IMG/VR virus record: IMGVR_UViG_3300044825_000150
Location: 1-36,872 of that record
DNA length: 36,872 nucleotides
Strand: one strand, 5' to 3'
Origin: a virus
The notes under the pieces are model-generated. The model had not been told where the DNA came from, made no database searches, and saw nothing but the letters and a program-made list of their open reading frames with translations. This document shows positions 16,452 to 24,370 of the stretch, piece by piece. The first letter of the stretch is position 1. Every line of letters begins with the position of its first letter. Both the position numbers and the translations under genes were made by a program.

Positions 16452-18563
16452 ATGTCCGCTCTCTCCGTCAACCCGCCTTTCCCGATCTTTCTGGACATTG
16501 ACGGCCAGCCGCTCGATGCAGGGTACATCTATCTTGGTGTGGCGAATCAGGCCACCGAGGCTAACCCGATCCAGGCGTATTGGGATGCTGCGCTCAGTGT
16601 GCCAGCGACTCAGCCGATCCTGACCAAAGCAGGATTCCCGGTCAATGCAGGCGTACCGGCTCGGGTGTATGTGAACAGTGACTACTCGATTGTGGTGAAG
16701 AACCGCAACGGGTTTCAGGTGTTCTCCTCGCCTATCGCCACTGATCGGTTCAACGATGCGGTGGTGAACATCGACTCATCCGATGTCACGTTCCTCCAAG
16801 CAGGCGCTGGCGCTGTCGCACGCACCGCGCAGGCCAAGATGCGGGATGTGGTGAGCGTCAAGGACTTTGGGGCGGTGGGCGATGGGGTGACGGATGATAC
16901 AGCAGAGATCCAAGCGGCTGTCACATACGCAATCAACAGTAATCTAAAAGCTGTCTACATTCCGTCAGGGGTGTATGTCGTCAGCGCAACCATCAATTTG
17001 GGCCGCATGTGCTTGCGCGGTGATGGTGATGGTTCGCGGATCAAGCCAACAATCAGTGACGGGTCTGCGGTATTGTCGTTTGCGGCAGGATCAAATTTCT
17101 TTTCGCTAGACTCGTTCAGGATTGATAACGACCTCAATCTTGCAAACTTCATTTCTGGCGCGATCAACGCGCAGAACTGCACAGGCGTCAAAGTCAACTC
17201 CAGTGGAGGCACTTTTTCTGCGCGGTATGTCATGCGCGATGTTGTTGTGCGAGGGTGCAAAGTCGGCTATGACATTAACGGGTTCATCGGCACTCTCGAC
17301 AATGTTTGGTCGCTCGCTTGCGAGACCGGGCTGATTGCAACAGCTTTTAATTCAGTTCGAGCGCATCTGCGATTCGAGGAGTGCCGTAAAGACTTTACTC
17401 TTACTAGCTCCGGAGGCGTTCATTTTGATCAGTTGATTTCTGAAGGCGGCACTTTGCAATCTGGTTTATTGACGTCAACCGTGGATGGTTGCAACGCCAT
17501 CACGTTTACGTCGATGTATTTGGAGCAAACCAGGAACGTCCCTTTCATTACATTTGGCGGCACTACAGAATGTAAAAACGTAGAAGTAGGAACCGTCACT
17601 GCTGGGATGGCCGACAACGCCGGGAAGAACAACGAGATTTATGCACTTGCCTTTGATCGTGTTGATGGTCTAAAGATCGGCGGCTTTTACTCCACCGGAA
17701 CGAACCAGAAGCGGTATTCGTCAACCGCAAACACAAAGAACATTGTAGACACATCAACGGCATTTAGTGCGGCAAACTGGCCCAACGACAACAGCAACAA
17801 CCTTTCTGTCGTCCGGAATTATTTTCCCAACCCAAACTTTGACCTCTGGTTTCGCGGATACCCGGCGGTTACGGTTGTTCGCGGCGTAATGACGCAAGAG
17901 ACCGCTATCACCCGCAGGGGGCCAAACGCCATCAAGTTTCAGATCAATGCCGCACAGGCCAACGGCGCGGTGCAGTTCGTTTTCAACGACTCATACTTGG
18001 GCGTGAAACTGCGTGGCAAGACAGTCACGCTGTACGCATGGGTGTGGGTGCCAAACCTGTCTGAGTTCAATCCTGCCAACCGATCAACAATGGCAGGAGT
18101 GGCGGTCGCCCTTTTCTCAGATGGCACTGGCGGAACCACGGCAGTTAGCGCCACCAATAGCGTCAACCGAAATGCGTGGAATTTGCTGAAAGTTAATTAC
18201 ACCGTCCCATCTGATGCGACAAGGATTGATACCTTTGCGTACATCTACGGTGGCAGCGGCAGTTCAACCGGCAATGAGTTCATCGTGGTGGACTCAATGT
18301 ATCTGATCGAAGGCAACGGCCAAGACGCATCGGTGCTGAATGGGTACATTGTCGATTCTGAGCTAAACCAGTGCGCTAATTTTGGTGGCCGCATGGTGAT
18401 GCGAAGCGACTCAGCGCCGACCGACCCCGACCAGACCTTTGAGGTAGGAGATCAGGTGTGGAAATTCACCGTATCTGCGGGCGGGTCCCCGGGTTGGGTT
18501 TGCACGACTGGGGGTGCTGGTGGCACCGCAGTGTTTAAGGCAATGGCTAACGTCGCAGCATGA
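16452..18563 (+). CDS. Tailspike 1: P22-type head-binding domain plus pectate-lyase-like beta-helix
   Basis: A 703-aa receptor-binding protein. Residues 1-108 are a P22 tailspike-type head-binding domain (NPPFPIFLDIDGQPLDAGYI, ANPIQAYWD, ARVYVNSDYSI). Residues 134-154 hold the VSVKDFGAVGDGVTDDT signature of pectate-lyase superfamily beta-helix proteins, with strands to about 440. Residues about 455-640 look like a carbohydrate-binding jelly roll ('NYFPNPNFDLWFRGYP', 'TLYAWVWVPN'), and a short C-terminal domain follows. Such spikes bind and often cleave O-antigen or capsule. The stretch 17050-17800 is visibly more AT-rich than the head-binding part, typical of modular exchange. It overlaps a small membrane-protein gene by 4 nt. 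Confidence 0.93.
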   Translation: MSALSVNPPFPIFLDIDGQPLDAGYIYLGVANQATEANPIQAYWDAALSVPATQPILTKAGFPVNAGVPARVYVNSDYSIVVKNRNGFQVFSSPIATDRFNDAVVNIDSSDVTFLQAGAGAVARTAQAKMRDVVSVKDFGAVGDGVTDDTAEIQAAVTYAINSNLKAVYIPSGVYVVSATINLGRMCLRGDGDGSRIKPTISDGSAVLSFAAGSNFFSLDSFRIDNDLNLANFISGAINAQNCTGVKVNSSGGTFSARYVMRDVVVRGCKVGYDINGFIGTLDNVWSLACETGLIATAFNSVRAHLRFEECRKDFTLTSSGGVHFDQLISEGGTLQSGLLTSTVDGCNAITFTSMYLEQTRNVPFITFGGTTECKNVEVGTVTAGMADNAGKNNEIYALAFDRVDGLKIGGFYSTGTNQKRYSSTANTKNIVDTSTAFSAANWPNDNSNNLSVVRNYFPNPNFDLWFRGYPAVTVVRGVMTQETAITRRGPNAIKFQINAAQANGAVQFVFNDSYLGVKLRGKTVTLYAWVWVPNLSEFNPANRSTMAGVAVALFSDGTGGTTAVSATNSVNRNAWNLLKVNYTVPSDATRIDTFAYIYGGSGSSTGNEFIVVDSMYLIEGNGQDASVLNGYIVDSELNQCANFGGRMVMRSDSAPTDPDQTFEVGDQVWKFTVSAGGSPGWVCTTGGAGGTAVFKAMANVAA

Positions 18564-18748
18564 TCTCCTCCCTCCTCCGCTCCCGCACTGTCTGGTTCGC
18601 CATCCTGCTCGCCGCGCTGTCTGTGGTGCAGGGCTACCTGGGCATCTTCAAGCTCGACCCGCAGACTGAGATGCTGGTCGGCATCGGCATCAGCGCCATC
18701 GTCACTGTGCTGCGGATCATCACGACGCAGCCCATCTCGCAGAAATGA
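18560..18748 (+). CDS. Small membrane protein between tailspikes, possible holin
   Basis: A 62-aa protein with two predicted membrane helices (about residues 9-28 and 36-54: FAILLAALSVVQGYL and MLVGIGISAIVTVLRII) and a short TTQPISQK tail. It resembles the small two-helix proteins that follow tail genes in many phages and are annotated as holins. The protein encoded at 20509-20724 shares the 'vLR..T..P...K' ending, so the two may be paralogues. The start overlaps the tailspike 1 stop. Holin, pinholin or antiholin function is inferred; other holin candidates are nearby. Confidence 0.6.
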   Translation: MISSLLRSRTVWFAILLAALSVVQGYLGIFKLDPQTEMLVGIGISAIVTVLRIITTQPISQK

Positions 18749-18760
18749 AAGGCTAAACCC

Positions 18761-20512
18761 ATGTCAGCCGTTTCGGTCAATCCTCCTTTCCCGATCTTCA
18801 CTGATACGGATGGTCAGCCTCTTGAGAACGGCTACATCTGGATCGGTACGGTCAACCTCGATCCGCAGGGCAATCCGATCACGGTTTACTGGGACTCTGC
18901 GCTGACCCAGGTTGCAGGCCAGCCGATTCGCACGATCAACGGCTACCCTGCACGCAACGGATCGCCTGCCAGGATCTATGCGAATAGCGACTACAGCATC
19001 CGGGTGCAGAATAAGAACGGATCGACTGTTTACAGTGCCAGCGCCTCCACTGATTTCATGAGTGCGGTAGATGTCTCGTTCCAGCCTGCTGGAGCAGGAG
19101 CCACCGCCCGCACAGTCCAGAGCAAGCTGCGCGACACCGTGTCGGTGAAGGACTTCGGCGCCGTGGGCGATGGGGTGACCGATGACACTGCGGCGATTAC
19201 CGCCGCGCTGGCTGCGGCGGATGATGTTTTCGTCCCGCCCGGTACTTACCTCATCTCCTCGACTATCAGCATTGCTCAATTTAAAGTCTTTCGCGGCGTT
19301 GGCTACAAGTCACGACTTTCTGCAAATTCTATCTCCGGGCCAGTCATCAGCATTACATCCGGTACAGGCCCAACTGAGGTATCGGGATTTAGAATTACTG
19401 GAACTGCGACCTCTGGAGTTTCCGTAAATAACGCGCAAACCATAGTAGTAGATAACATTAGTCTGTGGGGCCTCACCGCTACAAATGGGTTCGTGTTCGT
19501 TTCCACTTGGGGGAGCGCGTTTTCTAATTTGTGGACGAACGGTTCAACGCTGACCAATGCTGGATTCATCTGTGGGCAGGACTTCAACGCGAACGACTGT
19601 CGGAACTGGTATACCGGAAGCAGTTTCTGTACCTACAGCTTGCTCATCGACGGAACGTACAACGGCGGTTCTGGCGTGTCGCACGGATCGTCGTGGACTA
19701 TGGTTTGTCTGCAAGATGGTCAGTACGGAATTTACATTGGGTCGTATCAAGGCGCGTCTTTTAATGGCGTCTACATGGAAAACGTGGTGCACCCACTGCG
19801 ACTCGGTGTGGCGTCTACAAAGCTGGCGCGGGGCATCGCTTTCAATGGCGGGGATTTTGGCGGCCCGTATAACACTCACCCGAACTACGCTTCCAGAGAA
19901 GCTGTTATCTGGCTGGATTACGCTATTGGCTGCTCTATTGATGGTGTCGATCTTAGTGGCGCGTACAACTGCGGAAATGCTGCGCCTATTACGTTCAGCG
20001 GTGGCGGTGGGTCTGGCGCGTTCGCTATCGCTCGTGTGACCGCCGCCGGCGTCGTTCAATCAGTTGAGGTCGTCTGCGGCGGCACTGGCTACACCAGCGA
20101 TCCGACCGCAGCAGTCGGAGGCGCAGGGTCTAGCGCCAGCCTGACCGTCACGCGATCGGGTACGTCTGTGTCCACGATTGCGGTGGCGGCGGGTGGATCT
20201 GGATATGTCCCGGTCGTTTGTCCGGTGGCAGTGACTTACAACAAAGCATTTAAATGCTCGATCAACAGCGTCATGTTTAATAGTTCGTTTGGAGACACAA
20301 GCCCGCTTTACCCCTGGGTTGTTCGGCGTTCTGGCGCAACCCCTGGCGCGGGCGTGATGTTGCTCAACGACGCTTCTTGGCTTAACAGCGCGAACGGCAA
20401 CGCGGCCACCCTAATGAAAACGCGATCAAACAATTACACGCATGCGCTGATCGAATACGACAACACTGGTGCTCTCCAATCCTACGTCTACACACCGCCA
20501 CAGTACCCATGA
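18761..20512 (+). CDS. Tailspike 2: paralogous head-binding domain with different beta-helix
   Basis: A 583-aa protein. Residues 1-100 match the head-binding domain of tailspike 1 (NPPFPIFTDTDGQPLENGYI, GNPITVYWDSAL, ANSDYSIRVQNKNG), and residues 127-143 repeat the VSVKDFGAVGDGVTDDT signature. After this the sequences diverge completely: a long beta-helix to about residue 400, then a Gly-rich segment 'SFSGGGGSGAFAIARVTAAG' with 'GTGYTSDPTAAVG' and 'GGSGYVPVVCP' repeats, and a short end. It is a second receptor-binding or depolymerase spike that would compete for or share the gp10 hexamer sites. An AAAGG site precedes the ATG. Confidence 0.92.
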   Translation: MSAVSVNPPFPIFTDTDGQPLENGYIWIGTVNLDPQGNPITVYWDSALTQVAGQPIRTINGYPARNGSPARIYANSDYSIRVQNKNGSTVYSASASTDFMSAVDVSFQPAGAGATARTVQSKLRDTVSVKDFGAVGDGVTDDTAAITAALAAADDVFVPPGTYLISSTISIAQFKVFRGVGYKSRLSANSISGPVISITSGTGPTEVSGFRITGTATSGVSVNNAQTIVVDNISLWGLTATNGFVFVSTWGSAFSNLWTNGSTLTNAGFICGQDFNANDCRNWYTGSSFCTYSLLIDGTYNGGSGVSHGSSWTMVCLQDGQYGIYIGSYQGASFNGVYMENVVHPLRLGVASTKLARGIAFNGGDFGGPYNTHPNYASREAVIWLDYAIGCSIDGVDLSGAYNCGNAAPITFSGGGGSGAFAIARVTAAGVVQSVEVVCGGTGYTSDPTAAVGGAGSSASLTVTRSGTSVSTIAVAAGGSGYVPVVCPVAVTYNKAFKCSINSVMFNSSFGDTSPLYPWVVRRSGATPGAGVMLLNDASWLNSANGNAATLMKTRSNNYTHALIEYDNTGALQSYVYTPPQYP

Positions 20513-20724
20513 CCGACTTCCTCTACAAACTTCGCGGCTCCCTGTACTCAAAGACCAGCAACGCGGCGATCATCGTCGCGGTCATTGGCGTGCTTGAGCA
20601 ACTCGCACCCGGCCTGCTGGCGAGCGTTATCCCCGCTGACTACAGCGGCCTTATGATCTCAGCATTGGGCGTGCTGTTCTGGCTTCTGCGCTGGGTGACA
20701 TCGAAACCTCTTGACCTTAAATGA
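20509..20724 (+). CDS. Small membrane protein after tailspike 2, possible holin
   Basis: A 71-aa protein with two predicted membrane helices (about residues 19-41 and 46-62: AAIIVAVIGVLEQLAPGLLA and LMISALGVLFWLLRWV) ending in TSKPLDLK. The ATG overlaps the tailspike 2 stop as ATGA. Its layout and C-terminal motif resemble the 18560-18748 protein, which also follows a tailspike. It precedes an XhlA-like protein and the endolysin, so it fits a holin or antiholin role. Which of the several candidates triggers lysis cannot be told from sequence. Confidence 0.65.
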   Translation: MTDFLYKLRGSLYSKTSNAAIIVAVIGVLEQLAPGLLASVIPADYSGLMISALGVLFWLLRWVTSKPLDLK

Positions 20725-20885
20725 TCATGTCTGACATCGAGAACAGATTGTCTACACACGAAGCCGTCTGCGCCGAGCGCTACACGGGCATCAACGCCCG
20801 CCTGAAGCGCTTGGAAACCATCCTCATCGGCTCGGCCGGTGCAATCATCCTGCTGCTTCTGAGCGTGGCGCTGAAGATCAGATGA
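20721..20885 (+). CDS. XhlA-like small membrane protein of the lysis cassette
   Basis: A 54-aa protein (52 aa if the in-frame ATG at 20727 is used; the 20721 ATG overlaps the upstream stop as ATGA). Residues 1-32 are a charged helical segment (INARLKRLETI), and residues about 33-51 are a membrane helix (ILIGSAGAIILLLLSVAL) with a basic end. This N-terminal coil plus one C-terminal membrane helix is the layout of haemolysin XhlA-type proteins that aid holins. It overlaps the endolysin start by 4 nt, so translation is probably coupled. Confidence 0.7.
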   Translation: MIMSDIENRLSTHEAVCAERYTGINARLKRLETILIGSAGAIILLLLSVALKIR

Positions 20886-21361
20886 ACTTCGACCAAGCCA
20901 TCCGCGAACTGCTCCACCACGAAGGGTCGTACTCGGATCACATCGCCGACCCCGGCGGTAAGACCATGTACGGCATCACCGAAATGGTGGCACGCGAGAT
21001 CGGCTATCGAGGAGAGATGCGCGAACTGCCGCTCGATCTGGCCAAGCGCATCTACCTTGAGCGTTATTGGAAGCCCATCAGCGCCGACGATCTGCCGCCC
21101 GAGATTCGCTATGCCGTATTCGACGCGGCGGTGAATTCAGGCGTCGGCCAATCAGTCATCTGGCTCCAACGCGCCTTGGGTGTACAGATGGACGGCATCA
21201 TCGGCCCGGTGACGATCCGCGCGGCCTACGCCGCTGACCCGTACCTCTTGCGGGCCAAGATCCTCGCCACCCGGCTCAAGTTCATGTCGAACCTGACCAC
21301 CTGGCCGTCCTTCGGTCGCGGCTGGTCAAGGCGCATCGCGCACCTGATGGAGATGGCATGA
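20882..21361 (+). CDS. Endolysin, GH108-type N-acetylmuramidase
   Basis: A 159-aa enzyme that would cleave the peptidoglycan glycan strand at lysis. The N-terminal catalytic region has the family motif E-G-x-Y-S-x4-D-P-G-G-x-T-x-Y-G-I-T: E14 is the expected catalytic Glu, with D23 and the GGKTMYGIT segment after it. Residues about 95-150 (LGVQMDGIIGPVTIRAA...) match the peptidoglycan-binding domain normally paired with GH108. No signal peptide or SAR anchor is visible, so it needs a holin to reach the wall. It sits inside a tight lysis cassette with 4-nt overlaps on both sides. Confidence 0.93.
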   Translation: MNFDQAIRELLHHEGSYSDHIADPGGKTMYGITEMVAREIGYRGEMRELPLDLAKRIYLERYWKPISADDLPPEIRYAVFDAAVNSGVGQSVIWLQRALGVQMDGIIGPVTIRAAYAADPYLLRAKILATRLKFMSNLTTWPSFGRGWSRRIAHLMEMA

Positions 21362-21762
21362 ACCCGTTGATGCTGGGGACTGTGCTTGAAGTGGGCAAGA
21401 CGCTGCTAGACCGCTTCGTACCTGACCCTGCGGCCAAGCAAGCCGCAGAGATGGAACTGGTGCGGATGGCCGCCGATGGTGAACTCAAGCAAGTCATCGC
21501 GCAACTTGAGATCAATGCGCGAGAGGCGCAGCACCCGTCGATCTGGACCAGTGGGTGGCGCCCCGCATTCGGTTGGTGCGGCGCAGCAGGGTTCGTCTAT
21601 GCGACGATGGTTCAGCCCCTGCTGGCCTGGGGCGCTGCGATCAAGGGATGGCCTGAGCCTCCGTCCCTCAACCTCGATTTGTTGTGGGTTGTGATTACCG
21701 GGATGCTTGGGATTGGTGGCTTGCGGACAGTCGAAAAGATGAAGGGTGTTGCTTCTCGTTGA
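21358..21762 (+). CDS. Holin of the 3-TM (GTA-holin-like) family
   Basis: A 134-aa protein. Residues 1-70 contain a helical cytoplasmic-type region (AAKQAAEMELVRMAADGELK), then W-x-S-G-WRPAFGW, the hallmark of the 3TM gene-transfer-agent holin family, followed by membrane helices at about 74-96 and 106-125. It would form the inner-membrane lesion that releases the endolysin. It overlaps the endolysin by 4 nt and is the last gene of the rightward unit. Its final 68 bases overlap the 3' end of the opposing VRR-NUC gene, with no terminator between. Confidence 0.88.
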   Translation: MNPLMLGTVLEVGKTLLDRFVPDPAAKQAAEMELVRMAADGELKQVIAQLEINAREAQHPSIWTSGWRPAFGWCGAAGFVYATMVQPLLAWGAAIKGWPEPPSLNLDLLWVVITGMLGIGGLRTVEKMKGVASR

Positions 21763-22093
21763 TCGCCTTCATGATCTGATTGCGACCATCTTCTGCACCT
21801 AGAGCAACGATACAACCGTATCCGCAGCCTCGCAGGTACTTGATGGTCGTCTTTTGATCCTCGCTCAAGCGTCCACCTTTGGTACGCTTCATCTCAATCC
21901 AAAGTGCCCACTCAGGCACGAATAGATCAGGAATACCGGCCAGCACGCCTTCAGCCCTAAGCCTGACCGCCGTGGACTTGGTGCGAAATGATCCGTTGGG
22001 GATGGCAAGAATCTTGACATCAGGAAACAACTGACGGAACCAGCGCACGAACTCGCGCTGTTCTTCATGCTCGGTCGGGATTCTCTCTGTCAC
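21695..22093 (-). CDS. VRR-NUC domain endonuclease
   Basis: A 132-aa PD-(D/E)XK-type nuclease. Motifs in order: an N-terminal EEQREFVRWF helix, IPNG at 31-34, AGIPDL at 52-57 with the metal-binding D56, and the E-x-K pair in IEMKR (E67, K69), then a helix with Q80. This is the VRR-NUC arrangement found in many phage recombination or Holliday-junction-type nucleases. The frame is open further upstream to a TTG at 22123, but the GTG at 22093 has GGAG 9 nt before it and overlaps the helicase stop as GTGA, so I use that. It probably works with the SF2 helicase just upstream. Confidence 0.9.
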   Translation of the reverse strand: MTERIPTEHEEQREFVRWFRQLFPDVKILAIPNGSFRTKSTAVRLRAEGVLAGIPDLFVPEWALWIEMKRTKGGRLSEDQKTTIKYLRGCGYGCIVALGAEDGRNQIMKAINEKQHPSSFRLSASHQSQASR

Positions 22094-23688
22094 GCAGTCC
22101 AACTCCTGTTGATCACTCGGCAAAACTTACCGTCTTGCTTGTAAGTAATCTTGCGTGGCGGATTGCCACTGTTCATCACTTTGGCAATCTGATCCAATCC
22201 GTCAAGGTTCGCCACCTCTGGCCCGATCATGCCAAACGCATCGTGTGCCATCTTAGCAAGCAATTGCACTGACTTCTGCCCTGCATAGCCATCGTGCATG
22301 ATCGGCAGGTACTCGGTTACTGGCGGGTCACTCAAGGCTGCGTAATAGGTGACTGCCAGCATTTCTTTGCCGCTGGCCTTGCTGATGTGCTTGCGCCAGT
22401 TCCAACTGGTCACATCAAGGTCTGATCCGTCTAGGCCCATGATGTCGTTGTTGTGGAGCTTGAGTTTCTTGCGTTCAGGCTCAGGAAACGCATGACCGCA
22501 GGCAGGGCACTCGCGCACTGACAGATGGCAAAGTTCGTCGCAGTTGTCGCAGACCTTGACTGGCACCTCGCCATTGCCATCTCCTGCCTTCTTGGGCGGC
22601 TGCACTGCCGTAATCGGGCCATGCGCTGCAACAACACCGGCGAAGTCCAGAACCAAGCAGTCCGTCTTGCCTTCTGCAATTCGCATGCCTCGACCGGCCA
22701 TCTGGACGTACAGGCCAGGCGATAGCGTCGGACGCAGCATGGCAATCAGGTCTATGCCAGGGTAATCAAATCCAGTCGTCAGCACATTAGCGTTGGTCAG
22801 GGCACGAATCTTGCCAGCCTTGAACTCAGACAAGATGCGCTCTCGCTCCTTCTTTGGCGTCTCTCCTGTCACGCATGCCGCTGGAATGCCGTGGATGGTG
22901 TTCAGGATGAAAGCCACGTTCTCGGCGTGTTTGACGCCTGCGCAGAAAAACAGCCATGAACGCCTTGATTCTCCCAGGCGCACCACCTCATCGACAACGG
23001 CTAGGTTATTCTTGTCGGTATCAACTGCCGCCTGCAACTCTGACTCAATGAACTCGCCACCTCGCTTGCGCACGCCACTGGTATCAAGACGCAAGCCAGT
23101 CACTTTACTGCGCAGCGTGGCGAGATAGCCTTTGAATACCAGTTCCTCAATGCTGACAGGCTCAAGCAAGGCATCAAAGATGGCTGGTTTGTCAGTGATC
23201 AGGCCGTGACCGAGCCTGAAAGGTGTAGCAGTTAAACCTACAACACGCAGAGCAGGATTGATGGTCTTGAGGTCTGCAATCAGTTTGCGGTATCCGCCTT
23301 CATCCTTGTGCGACACGGCATGAGCCTCATCAATGATGATGAGGTCTGCATGGCCTAGTTCGCTGGCCTTATTGCGAACCGACTGGATGCCTGCGAAGGT
23401 GATTGGCTCGCCAAGTTGCTTGATGCCGACCGAGGCGCTGTAGATGCCAAGAGGCGCATCCGGCCAATGGTGCAGCATCTTTTCGGCGTTCTGTTCAATC
23501 AACTCCTTCTGATGGGTAAGCATCAGGATGCGTGTCTCAGGCCAGGTTTGCAGTGCATCCTTGCACAAGGCGGCGATGATGTGGCTTTTGCCTGAGCCTG
23601 TTGGCAAGACGAGGCAAGGGTTGCCTGCATTGTTGGCGATCCAGTCGTACAACTGGTCAATGGAGCGTTGCTGATAATCTCTGAGCAT
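22090..23688 (-). CDS. SF2 DEAD/DEAH-box helicase with C-terminal zinc ribbon
   Basis: A 532-aa ATP-dependent helicase. Walker A is LPTGSGKS (28-35), Walker B DEAH (120-123), motif III TAT (153-155), motif V 'NVLTTGFDYPGID' near 301-313, and motif VI QMAGRGMR (329-336), a complete SF2 core of the RAD25/type I restriction-like kind. A zinc ribbon follows with C380-x2-C383 and C394-x2-C397, then a roughly 130-residue C-terminal domain. Paired phage SF2 helicase and VRR-NUC genes are common and may act in replication, branch migration or DNA repair. The start is preceded by a folded non-coding segment rather than a clear ribosome site, which may control its translation. Confidence 0.93.
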   Translation of the reverse strand: MLRDYQQRSIDQLYDWIANNAGNPCLVLPTGSGKSHIIAALCKDALQTWPETRILMLTHQKELIEQNAEKMLHHWPDAPLGIYSASVGIKQLGEPITFAGIQSVRNKASELGHADLIIIDEAHAVSHKDEGGYRKLIADLKTINPALRVVGLTATPFRLGHGLITDKPAIFDALLEPVSIEELVFKGYLATLRSKVTGLRLDTSGVRKRGGEFIESELQAAVDTDKNNLAVVDEVVRLGESRRSWLFFCAGVKHAENVAFILNTIHGIPAACVTGETPKKERERILSEFKAGKIRALTNANVLTTGFDYPGIDLIAMLRPTLSPGLYVQMAGRGMRIAEGKTDCLVLDFAGVVAAHGPITAVQPPKKAGDGNGEVPVKVCDNCDELCHLSVRECPACGHAFPEPERKKLKLHNNDIMGLDGSDLDVTSWNWRKHISKASGKEMLAVTYYAALSDPPVTEYLPIMHDGYAGQKSVQLLAKMAHDAFGMIGPEVANLDGLDQIAKVMNSGNPPRKITYKQDGKFCRVINRSWTA

Positions 23689-23691
23689 AGT

Positions 23692-23806
23692 CTTTGTCTG
23701 GTGGGCCTGGGTTTAACGTCCCCAGGCTCGACGGTCAGATCAGGACAAAGGAGACGCAGCCCCTCTGACTGCCTCCGTTAGCGCACGGTGGGCTTGCGGG
23801 CCAAGC
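23692..23806 (-). other. Densely structured segment ahead of the helicase (candidate leader RNA or cis-element)
   Basis: This 115-nt stretch holds nested inverted repeats (plus-strand coordinates): 23692-23698 CTTTGTC with 23744-23750 GACAAAG, enclosing the perfect 7-bp hairpin GCCTGGG (23705-23711) / CCCAGGC (23721-23727); GTCAGA (23734-23739) with TCTGAC (23764-23769); CCGT (23775) with ACGG (23788); GCTTG (23792-23796) with CAAGC (23802-23806). No T-run follows the main hairpin, so it is not an intrinsic terminator. The outermost pairing lies 3 nt from the helicase start codon and could limit ribosome access. A 22-codon frame (23808 to 23740) begins with a TGATG overlap on the upstream gene and could be a leader peptide. 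Function is inference. Confidence 0.5.
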
Positions 23807-23807
23807 A

Positions 23808-24152
23808 TCAAAACCATGACGCTGCAATGTCCCGCCGTGCCGTTGATTTTTTTGGTTCTGGCGGCACAAAAGGACGATATTTTTCGCGCTCTTTGCGCCT
23901 TGCCTCTCGGCGTTGCGCATTGCGTTGTTCCCTAGTTTGCGTCGCAGGGCGAGGCGCGTCAACAGATCCAATGCCCCAGAGTTTTGCAGGCGTTGCACCT
24001 GTGTACTTGTAATCTGCGATGCAGACGATGCCCTCGGCCTTCATGCGAGTCAGCGCGACCATGAGCGTTGAGCGTGCAACACGCAACTCCCAGCCAAGTT
24101 CGTCTGTTGTGCGTGTTTTCTTCTTGAGCAGGCGCAGGATGCGTTCGTTCAC
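23808..24152 (-). CDS. Small winged-helix/HTH DNA-binding protein
   Basis: A 114-aa protein starting at GTG, overlapping the upstream stop as GTGA. Residues 1-60 have a helix-turn-helix layout (NERILRLLKKKTRTTDELGWE, then a second helix VARSTLMVALTRMKAEG and a short wing IVCIADYKYTG), as in MarR/ArsR-like winged helices used by small phage regulators. Residues 70-100 are very Arg/Glu-rich (REQRNAQRREARRKEREKY), likely an extended nucleic-acid-binding helix. A regulator of the early genes is plausible. The role is inferred from fold pattern only. Confidence 0.7.
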   Translation of the reverse strand: MNERILRLLKKKTRTTDELGWELRVARSTLMVALTRMKAEGIVCIADYKYTGATPAKLWGIGSVDAPRPATQTREQRNAQRREARRKEREKYRPFVPPEPKKSTARRDIAASWF

Positions 24153-24370
24153 TCCAGAACCTCCCTGCCATCCAGTCGTGCTTTGATTTCCTCGATCATT
24201 GCAGCGTCTCTCAGTTTCGATGGATTAGTCTTTGCCATGACACGCAGGGCGATGGCACAAAACGTCTCGATTTGTGCCCATTCGTCCTCCAGGTCAGGAT
24301 CAAGCCGGTCACGCACAGCAGTCAGCGCAGCCAGCAGATCCTTCTTCATGGCGTCAATGTTGGATCTCAA
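24149..24370 (-). CDS. Small helical hypothetical protein
   Basis: A 73-aa acidic, helical protein (LLAALTAVRDRLDPDLEDEW..., then KARLDGREVLE). I chose the TTG at 24370, because it overlaps the upstream stop as TTGA and has GGAG 8 nt before it; an in-frame ATG at 24349 would give 66 aa. No membrane segment or known motif is visible. It is embedded in the early leftward operon with 4-nt overlaps at both ends. Confidence 0.6.
   Translation of the reverse strand: MRSNIDAMKKDLLAALTAVRDRLDPDLEDEWAQIETFCAIALRVMAKTNPSKLRDAAMIEEIKARLDGREVLE

Noticed and set aside
18560-20885. Rz/Rz1-type spanin genes in the lysis region
   Set aside because: No signal-anchored coil plus lipoprotein pair is visible; the small proteins lack a lipobox.
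23735-23998. 87-codon minus-strand frame overlapping the HTH gene and the structured segment
   Set aside because: It is a different frame of the HTH gene; the HTH gene has the operon overlap and plausible fold, this frame does not.
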